DNA of 64,000 bases from an uncultured Chlamydiae bacterium (GCA_903824495.1 CAIJXB010000035.1:1-64000); one strand, 5' to 3'. Counted from the stretch's first letter, positions 42,811 to 52,740 are shown. Translations and numbers: made by a program. The notes: a model not told the origin generated them from the letters alone.

Positions 42811-43530
42811 ATGGCAGGACATAGCAAATGGGCGAATATAAAACATAGGAAAGGGCGCGCTGATTTAAAAAAAGGCAAAATGTTTTCCCGTGTTACAAAA
42901 GAGATCATCAGCGCAGTAAAGCAAGGCGGCCCTGATCCTAAAACTAATCCTAAGTTAAGGGTTGCTCTGCAAAAAGCTAAAGAGGTCAATCTTCCGAATG
43001 ACAACATAGAGCGTAACATTAAAAAGGCTTCCTCTGCTGATCAAGCAGATTATATAGAGATGAAGTACGAGCTTTATGGACATGGCGGGGTCGGTCTTGT
43101 TGTCGAGATCATGACAGACAATAAAAACCGGATCTCTTCCGATATAAGGATCGCAACGAATAAAAGAGGGGGGACAGTTGCAAGTCCCGGCGCTGTTCTT
43201 TTTAATTTTGATCAAAAGGGGATTTTGCAGCTTCCTAAAGGAACTTACTGCGAAGATGATCTCTTCATTTGGGCCTCTGAGGCCGGAGCTGAAGACTTTG
43301 AAGCAACAGATGAAGGCTATGTGGTTACAACACCTCCTGAGCTTCTCTATGAGGTCAAAGAAAAGCTTTTAGCTCATAAGGTTCAGGTAGAAGAATCAAG
43401 CCTTGAAATGATCCCTAAAAACTATGTCGAGTGCTCTGAAGAGACAATCAAGGCCAACGAAGCCTTGATTGAATGGTTAGAGGGACTCGATGATGTCGAT
43501 GCCGTCTACCACAATATGAAGGAAATCTAG
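42811..43530 (+). CDS. yebC: YebC/TACO1-family protein
   Basis: This 239-residue protein starts with the family signature MAGHSKWANIKHRKG. It has GGPDPKTNPKLR, YELYGHGGVGLVVE and the C-terminal three-domain arrangement of normal length. The family was called a transcriptional regulator; more recent work links members to translation of polyproline stretches. ATG is 11 bases after the GNAT gene. It is convergent with the Cys-repeat gene, with two bases between stops. Confidence 0.95.
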   Translation: MAGHSKWANIKHRKGRADLKKGKMFSRVTKEIISAVKQGGPDPKTNPKLRVALQKAKEVNLPNDNIERNIKKASSADQADYIEMKYELYGHGGVGLVVEIMTDNKNRISSDIRIATNKRGGTVASPGAVLFNFDQKGILQLPKGTYCEDDLFIWASEAGAEDFEATDEGYVVTTPPELLYEVKEKLLAHKVQVEESSLEMIPKNYVECSEETIKANEALIEWLEGLDDVDAVYHNMKEI

Positions 43531-43532
43531 TT

Positions 43533-44765
43533 TTAAGAGGGAGCTACCATTAAATCAAAACAGACCTCGCTGTTTAATTTAAGCTCATTTGCGATATCTC
43601 CGTCGATATTTTCTAGTCTGCTGCGCTCATCGCTTGTAAGGGGTATGCAGGAAAATTGATGGGTGTTTTTATTCTCTAGAGCTTGTTTTGACGTGATTTC
43701 GCAGGCAAATCTACCGTGTCGATGCTTGTAGACTGTGATTTCTGTGGGTATATTTCTTAAATGGGACCCATCGCTAAGTTGAAATAAAGCTGCGGCTTCA
43801 GCACATTTGGAGTTCAAGAGTTCAAAAACAAGGTCTGAAAGAAGAGCTCTATCTCTTAAATTCGATAAAGGTGGGTGTTCTTTTACAAGAGCTGTCCTAA
43901 TTTCAAAGGACACCCCGTTTAGTCCTTGAGGTCTAAAGGGGTCTTCCCATATGTCGATATGCAAATTTTCTATTTTTTTCCGATCTTCCTTTGTGATTTC
44001 TGTAAACACAGTCCTTGGGAATATATCCTCGATGGTTTTATGTATAGAAGGAAGCTGCTGTTTTATGGAACAGAGTAGTCCCTTTTGTGTGGTGTGGACT
44101 CTAGCTTCTAGAGGCTCATTTTGGAAGGGTTCATATCCGCCATCCGGTAGTTGATATTCTTTTAAGCCTCTCAAGCAAAAAGCGGCATAAAGCTGCTGAA
44201 TTTTATCTTCTTCTAAGGGGTGAGCGGTAATGAATGTATCAATACAAACAGATGTAAGCCGGTCCCCATTTGTTCTCTTTATAGAGGGGTGATCTTCCTT
44301 GTCTAATCTGTGGAATTGATTTAAGGCTTTTTTCTCTTCCGTAGTAATATCTGTTGTACAAGTGGTGTGTTGACCCATCCATGCAGTAGGGATGTCCTCA
44401 TTGTCTTTAAGCTCGATAAAACACTGGAGGTCATTTCCAGCAGGGGTAGCTTTTGCATGTAGGGCTTTATCTGCAAACGGACAATACACTTCGTCTATAG
44501 AGCAAAGCTCTTTTCTAGCTATTTTTTCGCAAAAAAGATTCAGAACACGATGGTTTTTGTGAGAAGAAGAGAGCCGTCTACTCGGGTCAGAGGGAGTGAG
44601 TTCACTTTTTGGAGACAAAATTTTAGAGGCATTACAAACGAGAACGAATAAAATCACAGTAATAAATAACTTTTTGATTTTAAAGTCAGTGGTGTTTTCT
44701 TCAGCTCTTGAAAGGAGTTCTGAATTTCTATAATTTACTTTAAAATTAGTTACAGATTGGGTCAT
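43533..44765 (-). CDS. Membrane-anchored protein with three Cys-containing repeats
   Basis: This 410-residue protein has one transmembrane helix at about 30-46 (KLFITVILFVLVCNAS). Three degenerate repeats of about 105-115 residues follow. Each has a strand with a conserved Cys (LQCFIEL, LLCSIKQ, FACEITS), then a TxEE/ED-type helix (DITTEEKKALNQF, EITKEDRKKIENL, PLTSDERSRLENI) and ends in a strand before the next repeat (TSVCIDTF, VSFEIRT, EVCFDLM). The C-terminal part would be periplasmic or outside. The next gene carries one copy of the same unit. No known family was recognised. GGAG about 8 bases upstream supports the start. Confidence 0.65.
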   Translation of the reverse strand: MTQSVTNFKVNYRNSELLSRAEENTTDFKIKKLFITVILFVLVCNASKILSPKSELTPSDPSRRLSSSHKNHRVLNLFCEKIARKELCSIDEVYCPFADKALHAKATPAGNDLQCFIELKDNEDIPTAWMGQHTTCTTDITTEEKKALNQFHRLDKEDHPSIKRTNGDRLTSVCIDTFITAHPLEEDKIQQLYAAFCLRGLKEYQLPDGGYEPFQNEPLEARVHTTQKGLLCSIKQQLPSIHKTIEDIFPRTVFTEITKEDRKKIENLHIDIWEDPFRPQGLNGVSFEIRTALVKEHPPLSNLRDRALLSDLVFELLNSKCAEAAALFQLSDGSHLRNIPTEITVYKHRHGRFACEITSKQALENKNTHQFSCIPLTSDERSRLENIDGDIANELKLNSEVCFDLMVAPS

Positions 44766-44846
44766 GGAATGATCTCCGTTTAAAAAAAAATTTCCAGAAA
44801 CTATACCTGTTTTGTTGGTTTTCTCCTATTCAAATGAATTTTTTTT

Positions 44847-44888
44847 AAAACAAAAAACTCTCGATTTTAGTCGAGAGTTTTTTGTTTT
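44847..44888 (-). terminator. Bidirectional terminator between the two Cys-repeat genes
   Basis: An 18-bp perfect inverted repeat (44847-44864 with 44871-44888, core ACTCTCGA/TCGAGAGT) encloses a six-base loop with A/T runs on both arms. Confidence 0.9.
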
Positions 44889-44921
44889 AAATGTTTGTTC
44901 TTGAAATTAGTTGCGAAAGTA

Positions 44922-45467
44922 TTAACTGTCTGTTCTCAAATTGCGTTTTGGAAGAACCTGAAAGCAAGCTTTAACTTCATTCGTTGTTAGGTCGTATTGA
45001 AAGGGAGCTGCATCTAAGTTTACTCCGGCTGATTGTAGCGTTGACATTTCTTTATCTGAGATGTATGTGCAAGCGACTAATTGCTCTTTTAGCTGATCTT
45101 CTGTTACATGACACGCGCAGTGATTGTGATGTTTGTTTATCCAAACGTTTGTAGGAGCGTATTCTCCGAGAGTAGTCTCATTAATAGCTCTTGTGCAAAG
45201 TGGTACAGAGGCAGCGAACTGAGTTCTTTCTGCAAGATTTCTTTGAGGGTAAGCTCTATCAAAAGCTTCTAGATCAGACTCAGGTAGAATCTTTCTAACA
45301 TCATCATTGGAGGTTATTAGAGTTTTAGGATGCTGAGAGGAGATTGTGTAGACTACTATAGCAATTGCCGTTAAGGCAACAGCTGTGATTATTTTATATG
45401 CAGAAGGATACGATCTTTGACTTTTCGTCTCATCTGTCTTAATTGGATTTGTTGTCTCTATTTTCAT
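44922..45467 (-). CDS. Membrane-anchored protein with one Cys-containing repeat
   Basis: This 181-residue protein has one transmembrane helix (about 25-43, IITAVALTAIAIVVYTI). A single C-terminal domain shows HCACHVTEDQL, CTYISDKEMSTLQSAG and LTTNEVKACFQVL. This follows the unit repeated three times in the adjacent gene (Cys strand, TxEE-like helix, final Cys strand). A terminator separates the genes, so they are regulated separately. There is a GGAG just upstream of the ATG. Function unknown. Confidence 0.65.
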   Translation of the reverse strand: MKIETTNPIKTDETKSQRSYPSAYKIITAVALTAIAIVVYTISSQHPKTLITSNDDVRKILPESDLEAFDRAYPQRNLAERTQFAASVPLCTRAINETTLGEYAPTNVWINKHHNHCACHVTEDQLKEQLVACTYISDKEMSTLQSAGVNLDAAPFQYDLTTNEVKACFQVLPKRNLRTDS

Positions 45468-45711
45468 ATAGAATCTCCGTGTAATGTGAAATTTAATATA
45501 TTGTAAGGTGTTTTATTGTTAATTTCAAGTAAAAATAAGTTTATATGCGATCTGAAGCCTACCTTTGTAAATTTATTTTTTTAATCGAGCCGGTTACGGG
45601 AGAATCTCTTAAGTTTTTTAAACATTATTTCCTTGCAAGAGACTCCTCGCCTAAATTAGAATCTCGGAAGATACTCCTATAAGGCGGGTTTAAAATACTA
45701 AGGAATAACAC

Positions 45712-47007
45712 ATGCGATCGTCTACTCTATCTATAGAAAAACCACAGGTAAAAAAACAAAAACCCGCTAAAAAGCGTATTTTAGTGCTCATCAGTGAGGG
45801 AGGCGGAGGCCATAAAATGGCCGGAGAAGCCCTTAAAGATATTTTTTCCCATGAGCATACAGTTGATGTTGTCAATGCTTTTACAGACATCATTCATCCT
45901 CTTGATTGGTTCAATGCGATCACTTCCGGCTTTTTCACAGGAGAAGACGTTTATAACTTCATGCTTAGAAAAGGGTATCATAAAGGGGTGCATTTCTATG
46001 CAACTCTTGGTAATAGATACATGAGTGCCAATCGCCAAAGGATTGAAAAGCTCAGTGAGAAATATTTAGCCAAAGTGCAAGTCCCCTATGATCTTGTTAT
46101 ATCAACAATACCTTGGATCAATAGCGGTATTGCAAAAGCTCTACAAAAGAAAAAAATCCCATTTCTGATTTTGCCAACCGACTTAGATACTTCTACATTT
46201 TTTATAGGGATGACCCCTAAGCAATTTAAGCCTGAGGATAAGGTCGCTTTTGCGATTCCTTATGATGATGTGGACTTAAGAAAAAAAGGGCTTAAAAACG
46301 CAGGAATCCCTGAAGATAAAGTTGTGATCAGCGGGTTTCCGGTAAGAGGGGAGTGTCAAAAAGAATATACCCCGGAAGCGATCAAGCTTCTCAAACTAAA
46401 GCATGGCCTTTTAGAAAACCATCTTGGCGTTACACTGATTTTAGGCACTTCTGGCAATCAGATGCTCTTTGAATACACGCAAGAGCTTGCGAAATTATCG
46501 AATAAAGATTTTTCCAGGCCTTTGCAGCTCAATATCTGTGTTGGGAAGAATGAAAAGATACGCAAGGCCATTTTGGCCTGGCTTATAAAAGAGGGGGCGG
46601 AAGTTTTAAAAGAAACTCCTTGCTTTACAACTCTTCAAGCTACCAGCGGCCTTATTTTTCATGTGCGCAAGTTTACAAAAGATCTTATTGAGATCATGGT
46701 CGGATCTGATCTGATCATTACAAAGACCGGTTCTTGTTCTGTGAATGAAGGGATCTATTTAGGGAAAAAGCTTCTTTTAGACAACACTGACACTTCTTCT
46801 GCCAGATATCTCTTTTGGGAGACATTTAACTTGTACTTTGTGCGTAAGCATGGACTTGGAGATGTGTTTTATCATCCTTCTGAAATGACAACGCTTGTCA
46901 GAGTTCTTCTGCACGAAGACCTAGGTCATCCTGTTGTGTCGGGCACATTTGAGGTACCCGACTTTAGAGAGAACATTAAACAGATCGTCGCAAAGATGCT
47001 CGATTAG
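45712..47007 (+). CDS. MGDG synthase-like glycosyltransferase (GT28)
   Basis: This 431-residue protein resembles monogalactosyldiacylglycerol synthases and MurG-related GT28 enzymes. The N-terminal domain has the acceptor motif LISEGGGGHKMAGEAL. Later features are PTDLDTSTFF, VVISGFPVRGEC, LILGTSGNQMLFEY, and the donor-binding region DLIITKTGSCSVNEGIYLGKKLLLD. It would use a UDP-sugar (UDP-Gal or UDP-Glc) to glycosylate diacylglycerol or a related lipid. The neighbouring insulinase and plsB genes run oppositely. A glycolipid role is likely but the sugar is unknown. Confidence 0.82.
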   Translation: MRSSTLSIEKPQVKKQKPAKKRILVLISEGGGGHKMAGEALKDIFSHEHTVDVVNAFTDIIHPLDWFNAITSGFFTGEDVYNFMLRKGYHKGVHFYATLGNRYMSANRQRIEKLSEKYLAKVQVPYDLVISTIPWINSGIAKALQKKKIPFLILPTDLDTSTFFIGMTPKQFKPEDKVAFAIPYDDVDLRKKGLKNAGIPEDKVVISGFPVRGECQKEYTPEAIKLLKLKHGLLENHLGVTLILGTSGNQMLFEYTQELAKLSNKDFSRPLQLNICVGKNEKIRKAILAWLIKEGAEVLKETPCFTTLQATSGLIFHVRKFTKDLIEIMVGSDLIITKTGSCSVNEGIYLGKKLLLDNTDTSSARYLFWETFNLYFVRKHGLGDVFYHPSEMTTLVRVLLHEDLGHPVVSGTFEVPDFRENIKQIVAKMLD

Positions 47008-49910
47008 TCTTTAGAAGACGTAAACGTTCCTAAAGCTTCGAGCTCTTTTTGAGAGATCTCTTGGTATTGAAGGGGTCTTTCACCTGTAGCTTCCCCTTTG
47101 ACTAAAATAGCAAGTCTTTGGAAGTTTTCTTTTGATAGAAAGCTCTGAACATCTTTTAAGAACTCGTCATACTTCAGCTCTTTTAGAGACTCAATTCTTT
47201 TCAGGATGCGCTCGAAGTCTCCATCATATTCAAAAGCGAGAGCTTCAAGCCTTTGTGCCATACCACCAAGGTTCTCTGGAGGCATTTGGAGTAAAGAGAT
47301 TTGAGCTTCTTTTAAAAGAGAGAATCTCTCTTCTGGAATGATGTCTCTGACCCCTTTGGTGAAATCAGATAAAAAGAGCTCAAAGCGGAATAAGAGATCT
47401 TCGGCTCCGTAAGAGCTCGATTGTACCATGAACGTATGAAGCAATTGTTGCTCGATTTCAGCAGGTCTAGATTCTGCGATATACCCAGTTTGTTGCTGAG
47501 TTCGAAGCGTTTTATAAAACGCTTCGTGAAGCGCCTTAGAAAGGATCTGTTGGGATGCTTTTTTAGGGAAGGAGGAAGCTCCCTCTTGGATCGCCAAGAT
47601 TGTAGCATATCCTTGTCTTGATGTGTTTTGTACGATCTTAAAAGGGCCTTCTTGTTTCGGAAGTAAGAGGATCTTTTGCTTTTTTCGATCTTTGGCAAGG
47701 TAAGGTTTAGAGTCGCTGAATTCTGATTGTAGTGCGTCGCTTAAGTGAGTTGCTTGCTCTTCGCTTAAGTTTCCATAGAGCATCCCTTCTAAATAGACTT
47801 GAGAGAGCCACTGTTTGTAGAAGTTTGTAAAGTCTTCAAAAGAAACAGCGTCTAGGGCTTTTAGTTTTTCTTCAGGAGTAGGAGAAGCGTTAAGGAGTGT
47901 GCGGGCTAGGATTTGATTTGCTTGCCGAATCGGAAGCTCACACGATTCATTGGAATAAACACTTAATAAAGAAGTTTTATAGGTGTTGAAATTTGTTTCA
48001 GACACATCCATCTTTTTCATTCCAGAGAAAAGAGCCTTGGCAAGTTCTGGAGCTTTTTCACTATAGCCTAAAACTTGCAAAGAAAATTGCATCGCTTTAT
48101 GAGATGAAGCGGTAGAAAGTCCTGCTTTATCTGCAAAGAAGAGTGTCGAGGAAAGCTCTTCACCTAAACTTTTAGAGAAAAGATCCATCAAGGCAAACGA
48201 TTTTGCAGAGCCATCAAGACTTGGTGTGTTGATGCGGAAGAAAAGTGCCGCTTCAGGAACAAGATAGGCATTGTCTTGGCAGTAGTAGATTTTACAAAAA
48301 TCACTATTAGCAATCAGCTTGGGTGCTGCTGTCTCTTTTTTTTCACTGCCTAAAGCGACCGGTAAAGATGTTAGCACAAAAGGATTCAAAGGGGGATTTT
48401 GAATGTTTTGATGGGGAGCTGCTTGCTGCCAGGCTGTTAATTTAGAGGCTAAAATGGGTTGGGTTGTATACTGCACACCGAACCATTTTTCTGAGGACAG
48501 AGACTCAATGTCTAATTTGCTCGGATCTGCTACTACAAAATAGGCGCAAGACTCCGGAGTCAAAGCTTTCAAAAACTGCAAAAGTGATTCGGGATTGAAC
48601 GCGGTTGGAATTTGGGTTTTTTCTGGGAAGGTCGAAAGATTTTCATCTACGATGTCATTTGCAATTTGGGAGATCCAACTAAAGGGTTCTTGTCTTGATT
48701 GATATTGATAGTTGATCTGAGCCATTGTTTGCATCTCTTGGAAAAGAGCAAGTGGCAGTCCATTTTGCTTTAATTTAGCGATCGCTTGAAAGGTGCGGAG
48801 GATCACAGTATCAATTTGAGAAAGCCCTTTATTCGTCAATTTAATGACCACATTGAATAAAGTGGCACTTTGTCCGAAGCGATCTGAAGAAGCTGAGATA
48901 GACTCTGCAAGCCCTTCTCTTTTGAGCTCCTTAATAAGACTTTGATCCGAGGATTGTTCTAAAGCGTAGGAGACAAGTTCTGCTGTCCATTTCTCTTGAA
49001 TCGCGGAAAATTCTTTAGGAAGCTCCCATACTAAGGAGAGGTTTTTCAAATCCTTAACCGGTTTGATGTAGATAAAATGCCCTTTTTGAGCCTCTGAAAG
49101 CATAGGCTCAGAAGAAAAGTTTTGAGCTGGAGGGGCATTTGTTGCAACAGAAGAAAAGTGATTAACGGCAAGTTCGGTCAGCTTGTCCAAAGGAAGATTG
49201 GAGAGCAAAATCAGATGCATGCGATCAGCGCTATAGTTAGCATGGTACCAGTTTTTCAAAGCTTCTTGAGGTATTCCTGATAGTGTTTTTGCGTTTCCTG
49301 TGCTGAATTTTTGATTGGGGTGTTTTACATTGCCGGTTTCTTTCAGGACCATGTACTCTCTCCATCCATCATTTTCGATGTTTTTGGAGTTTTCTTGATC
49401 AACCGCTAAAAGCTCTCTATTGATGCAAGAGGGGTTGAAAAGAGGATCGATGAAGAAGTGGGAGAATCGATCAAGACCGCCTGTATAAGCGCCATTGTTG
49501 ATCGAGAACATGTATACTGTGCGATCAGGAGCTGTAAAGGCATTTAAAGTGCCACCGTTGTCTTGGATGTACTGAGCATATTCCGATTCATCGGGATACG
49601 CTTTATTCCCCATAAAGAGCATGTGTTCTAAAAAGTGGGCCATCCCAGGATACTCTTCTGGATCGTTCCACGATCCTGCTTCAACGCTCATAGAAGCGGC
49701 CGATTGATCAATATCAGGATCGGAGATCAAGTAGACCTGAAGTCCATTTTCGAGTTTGATCTTTGCTGTTTTTCTCTTTTCTAAACTGGGTGTTAAAATG
49801 GGATATTCTATTTGATTTTCAATGGTGGTATAAGAAGAAGCGACTTCTGCCCTAAGAAAAAGTGTCGTGCAAGAAAAAAAAGATATCCAAAGAATCGTTC
49901 GGACGTTCAT
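47004..49910 (-). CDS. Insulinase/pitrilysin-type M16 zinc protease
   Basis: This 968-residue exported metalloprotease has a signal peptide (about 1-22). The inverted zinc motif HFLEH (His92, Glu95, His96) lies in AHFLEHMLFMGNKAYPDESEY, followed by the conserved NGGTLNAFTAPDRTVY. Four M16 half-domains fit the length of protease III/insulin-degrading enzymes. It overlaps the convergent GT28 gene by four bases and is followed upstream by plsB, as in chlamydial ptr-plsB. Confidence 0.94.
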   Translation of the reverse strand: MNVRTILWISFFSCTTLFLRAEVASSYTTIENQIEYPILTPSLEKRKTAKIKLENGLQVYLISDPDIDQSAASMSVEAGSWNDPEEYPGMAHFLEHMLFMGNKAYPDESEYAQYIQDNGGTLNAFTAPDRTVYMFSINNGAYTGGLDRFSHFFIDPLFNPSCINRELLAVDQENSKNIENDGWREYMVLKETGNVKHPNQKFSTGNAKTLSGIPQEALKNWYHANYSADRMHLILLSNLPLDKLTELAVNHFSSVATNAPPAQNFSSEPMLSEAQKGHFIYIKPVKDLKNLSLVWELPKEFSAIQEKWTAELVSYALEQSSDQSLIKELKREGLAESISASSDRFGQSATLFNVVIKLTNKGLSQIDTVILRTFQAIAKLKQNGLPLALFQEMQTMAQINYQYQSRQEPFSWISQIANDIVDENLSTFPEKTQIPTAFNPESLLQFLKALTPESCAYFVVADPSKLDIESLSSEKWFGVQYTTQPILASKLTAWQQAAPHQNIQNPPLNPFVLTSLPVALGSEKKETAAPKLIANSDFCKIYYCQDNAYLVPEAALFFRINTPSLDGSAKSFALMDLFSKSLGEELSSTLFFADKAGLSTASSHKAMQFSLQVLGYSEKAPELAKALFSGMKKMDVSETNFNTYKTSLLSVYSNESCELPIRQANQILARTLLNASPTPEEKLKALDAVSFEDFTNFYKQWLSQVYLEGMLYGNLSEEQATHLSDALQSEFSDSKPYLAKDRKKQKILLLPKQEGPFKIVQNTSRQGYATILAIQEGASSFPKKASQQILSKALHEAFYKTLRTQQQTGYIAESRPAEIEQQLLHTFMVQSSSYGAEDLLFRFELFLSDFTKGVRDIIPEERFSLLKEAQISLLQMPPENLGGMAQRLEALAFEYDGDFERILKRIESLKELKYDEFLKDVQSFLSKENFQRLAILVKGEATGERPLQYQEISQKELEALGTFTSSKD

Positions 49911-49930
49911 AGCAAGGAGCTCCTACGGTA

Positions 49931-50932
49931 TTATTTTGAAAGGGGGAAGTGGCTATACTCTTTGCACACTTCTGACCAAATAAAATGCGCCCTGAATTCT
50001 CGGCGCTTTCTTTTATCACTTTCGTCATTTCCGGGAATATTTTCCATAGGAATTTGAGCTCCGATGGCTAAATGGACTCTTCCTCTTTTGGTCTTCCTTG
50101 CTTCTCCAAGTTCTACTTGGATCCCCTCAGGAGGAGGAAGTAGATCATAAGTGAAAAGGGCCATTGGATAAAAAGAAGTAGGATTGTTTGCTTTTTGTGT
50201 CATGAGATAAAACATTTCGATGCTTTGAGGATCAAAAGGAGCGACTTGAACGGTCCCTGTTTCATCTGTGCGATCGCGTCCGCCGCTTGGAGCTACATAG
50301 ATGGCATGTCCACCTTCGCGCAGCAGATCGCTCATAAGTTCCATCGTTTTTTTATTGTGGAGCTGTTTTTTTGTTTTAAGCTCTGGAGGATGGTCTATGT
50401 ATCTTTTAGAGTAGATGCAAAGCATATTACATCCCATGCTAAAAGGGACTGCCAAAGGATCTGTAATGACCCTTTCTCCCGCAACAAAGATGAGCTCTTG
50501 TGCGAGCTTTGGATATTTGCTACCGAGTAAAACGCTAATAACTTGAGGGTCTGCTTCAATTTGGTGATTGGCTAAGAAAACCACGTTTTCCCCAGCTTTA
50601 AGTTTTCTTTCAATCTCAGCTAAGTGATCATGCCCTTTAACGGAAGAGTGTTCGATATCTATGAGGGGTTTTATGAAATCAAGACCGAATTGATAGTGGT
50701 TAAAAGGAGAAAGAATCTGTTCATGATAAGGAGCAAAAACGAAGGGATCTTTGATTTGTCTTTCTACAAGCTCTAGAAACTTTTGAAAAATGGGTTGATA
50801 CTGCGCAGTATCAATATGATGCATTTTAAGCGTTTCGCAGTAGCTCATATAAAACTGAGCAAGAAGATGGTGGTATTTTTCAGGGAGCAGTCCTTTAGAG
50901 AAGGACTGCTGTAGTTGCTGTAAAAAATCCAT
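49931..50932 (-). CDS. plsB: Glycerol-3-phosphate acyltransferase, plant/chlamydial type
   Basis: This 333-residue soluble-type acyltransferase has the HX4D motif in LANHQIEADP (His123, Asp128). GPAT motifs include GERVITDPLAVPFSMGCNM and IYVAPSGGRDRTDETG, and PTSFYPMALFTYDLLPPP lies further on. It makes 1-acyl-glycerol-3-phosphate. This type is closest to plastid GPAT rather than E. coli PlsB. It lies between the M16 protease and rng genes in a conserved chlamydial block. Confidence 0.95.
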   Translation of the reverse strand: MDFLQQLQQSFSKGLLPEKYHHLLAQFYMSYCETLKMHHIDTAQYQPIFQKFLELVERQIKDPFVFAPYHEQILSPFNHYQFGLDFIKPLIDIEHSSVKGHDHLAEIERKLKAGENVVFLANHQIEADPQVISVLLGSKYPKLAQELIFVAGERVITDPLAVPFSMGCNMLCIYSKRYIDHPPELKTKKQLHNKKTMELMSDLLREGGHAIYVAPSGGRDRTDETGTVQVAPFDPQSIEMFYLMTQKANNPTSFYPMALFTYDLLPPPEGIQVELGEARKTKRGRVHLAIGAQIPMENIPGNDESDKRKRREFRAHFIWSEVCKEYSHFPLSK

Positions 50933-50948
50933 AGATTACCTAGGTGTG

Positions 50949-52493
50949 TTACACGTCTATTTTTTTTCCACTGACGGAGGAATAGAATACATAGTCATTT
51001 AAGTGCAAGGTATCGCTTGCTTGAAACTTTAAAGTCGCATGATTCTTTTCTGCCATTTTCTTGAAAAAGTCTTTGTCGTGATGGTTTAAGTAATGGTCGA
51101 GATCGGGATGTGTCACGATTTCGATTCCAAACTGTTGTCCTTGTGCCATGACTTTTTTCAAAGCTCTTTCAATCTCAATGGAAGAACTTTCATGAGTTTT
51201 AATCTCTCCGCTTCCGCTACAATAAGGGCAGTGGGTGAAAAGGGTTTGAGAAAGAGATTCACGGCTTCTTTGGCGTGTCATTTCAACAAGACCAAATTCG
51301 CTCATCCCTAAAATCGTACATTTTGCAGAATCATCTTTCATTGATTCTTTCAAACGATCAAGCACTCTTCTTTGATTTTTGCGCGAGCGCATATCAATGA
51401 AGTCGCAGATGATAAGACCTCCCAAATTTCTAAGGCGGAGCTGTCTTGCAATCTCATCAGCCGCTTCCATGTTGATCCTAACGAGAGTTTCCTCAACATC
51501 TCCAGACTTAGATTGAAGGCTTCCCCGTCCTGAGTTCACATCGATGGTGTACATAGCTTCGGTACGCTCAAAAAAGAGGTAACTACCGCTTGGTAGCCAC
51601 ACTTTGCGTCTCAGAGCCTTATCGATTTCCTTTTCTACATTGAACCGCTCGAACATTGGTGTTTTGTCCCGATAGAGCTCAATTTTTAAAGGATGTTCAT
51701 TGCTGAACTTTTGATAGAGGCGCTTAGCGACTTGATGAGTGTTATAGTCATCAATGAGAAGGCGATCAAACTTTTTGTCAACAGCAGTAAGTAAAGCTCT
51801 TTTAATGAGATCTGACTCTTCGTAAAGGCAGCATGGTTTAGTTGCTTTATCAAAGTTTTCGACGATCTCTTGCCAAGCTTGTAGAAGCTCTGTTGCTTCA
51901 TCAACGAGCATTTCTGTTGAAGCGTTCACACTAGCTGTTCGGCAGATGAGCCCCATGTCTTTTGGCATCTCAAAGGCTCTAATGAGTTTTTTCAAACGAT
52001 CTCTAGCGGAAGGATCTGCAATCTTGCGAGAGACCCCACGGTGTGGAGCTGTTGGCAGAAGAACCAAATATCTTCCGGCAATCGAGATGTTAGACGTTAG
52101 TCTTGCGCCTTTTGTTCCAATTGGCTCTTTGATCACCTGAACAAAGACCGGCTGATCGATCTTCATCAGTTTCGTGATATCAGCTTCTTTGCTGCTTTTA
52201 GCATTTTCTGTAGCAAGGTCATGAGACCAATCAAAGTCCATCTCAAATCGCTCTTGGAATTTTTGAGAGTTTTCCAAAATGTCAGAGATGTGGATGAATC
52301 CATTTTCCCCTTCGTTGATGTCGATGAAGGCAGACTGGATGTTATGTAAAATATTTGTGACCTTCCCGCGGTAGATATTTCCGGCGAGTTGCCTATGTTT
52401 TTTTCTTTCCACGACAAAGTCGTGGAGAATGCCATTTTTTAAAACAGCGTATCTTGTTTCTTTCGATTCAATGTTTAAAAGAATCTCTTGCAT
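50949..52493 (-). CDS. rng: Ribonuclease G/E
   Basis: This 514-residue endonuclease has an N-terminal S1 domain (LAGNIYRGKVTNILHNIQSAF, IDINEGENGFIHISDIL), the RNase-E 5'-sensor and DNase-I-like catalytic region (YTIDVNSGRGSLQ with Asp) and the zinc-link CPYCSGSG. It lacks the long C-terminal degradosome scaffold, so it is RNase G-like. It processes rRNA and turns over mRNA. ATG is preceded by the intergenic region shared with the divergent DUF2608 gene. Confidence 0.95.
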   Translation of the reverse strand: MQEILLNIESKETRYAVLKNGILHDFVVERKKHRQLAGNIYRGKVTNILHNIQSAFIDINEGENGFIHISDILENSQKFQERFEMDFDWSHDLATENAKSSKEADITKLMKIDQPVFVQVIKEPIGTKGARLTSNISIAGRYLVLLPTAPHRGVSRKIADPSARDRLKKLIRAFEMPKDMGLICRTASVNASTEMLVDEATELLQAWQEIVENFDKATKPCCLYEESDLIKRALLTAVDKKFDRLLIDDYNTHQVAKRLYQKFSNEHPLKIELYRDKTPMFERFNVEKEIDKALRRKVWLPSGSYLFFERTEAMYTIDVNSGRGSLQSKSGDVEETLVRINMEAADEIARQLRLRNLGGLIICDFIDMRSRKNQRRVLDRLKESMKDDSAKCTILGMSEFGLVEMTRQRSRESLSQTLFTHCPYCSGSGEIKTHESSSIEIERALKKVMAQGQQFGIEIVTHPDLDHYLNHHDKDFFKKMAEKNHATLKFQASDTLHLNDYVFYSSVSGKKIDV

Positions 52494-52740
52494 GGATCAC
52501 CCAAGGTAGATTGTAGATTGATGGGAAGACATTTTCTAGCTAGAAGACATAGTAGAGGAAAAAACGTTCTTTTTCTACAAAAAATAAAGCTATTTCTTTT
52601 TTTTGATCCATCTATGGTTTGTACTGTGCAAAAAATGATTTGGCTTATTAGATGTGAAGGGGAGGCATCTCAGAACTTTCGTATGGAAAAATCTCTAAAA
52701 TTTTGTTAAAATTTTTAAAAAATTTAAAAATTGAGGATGT

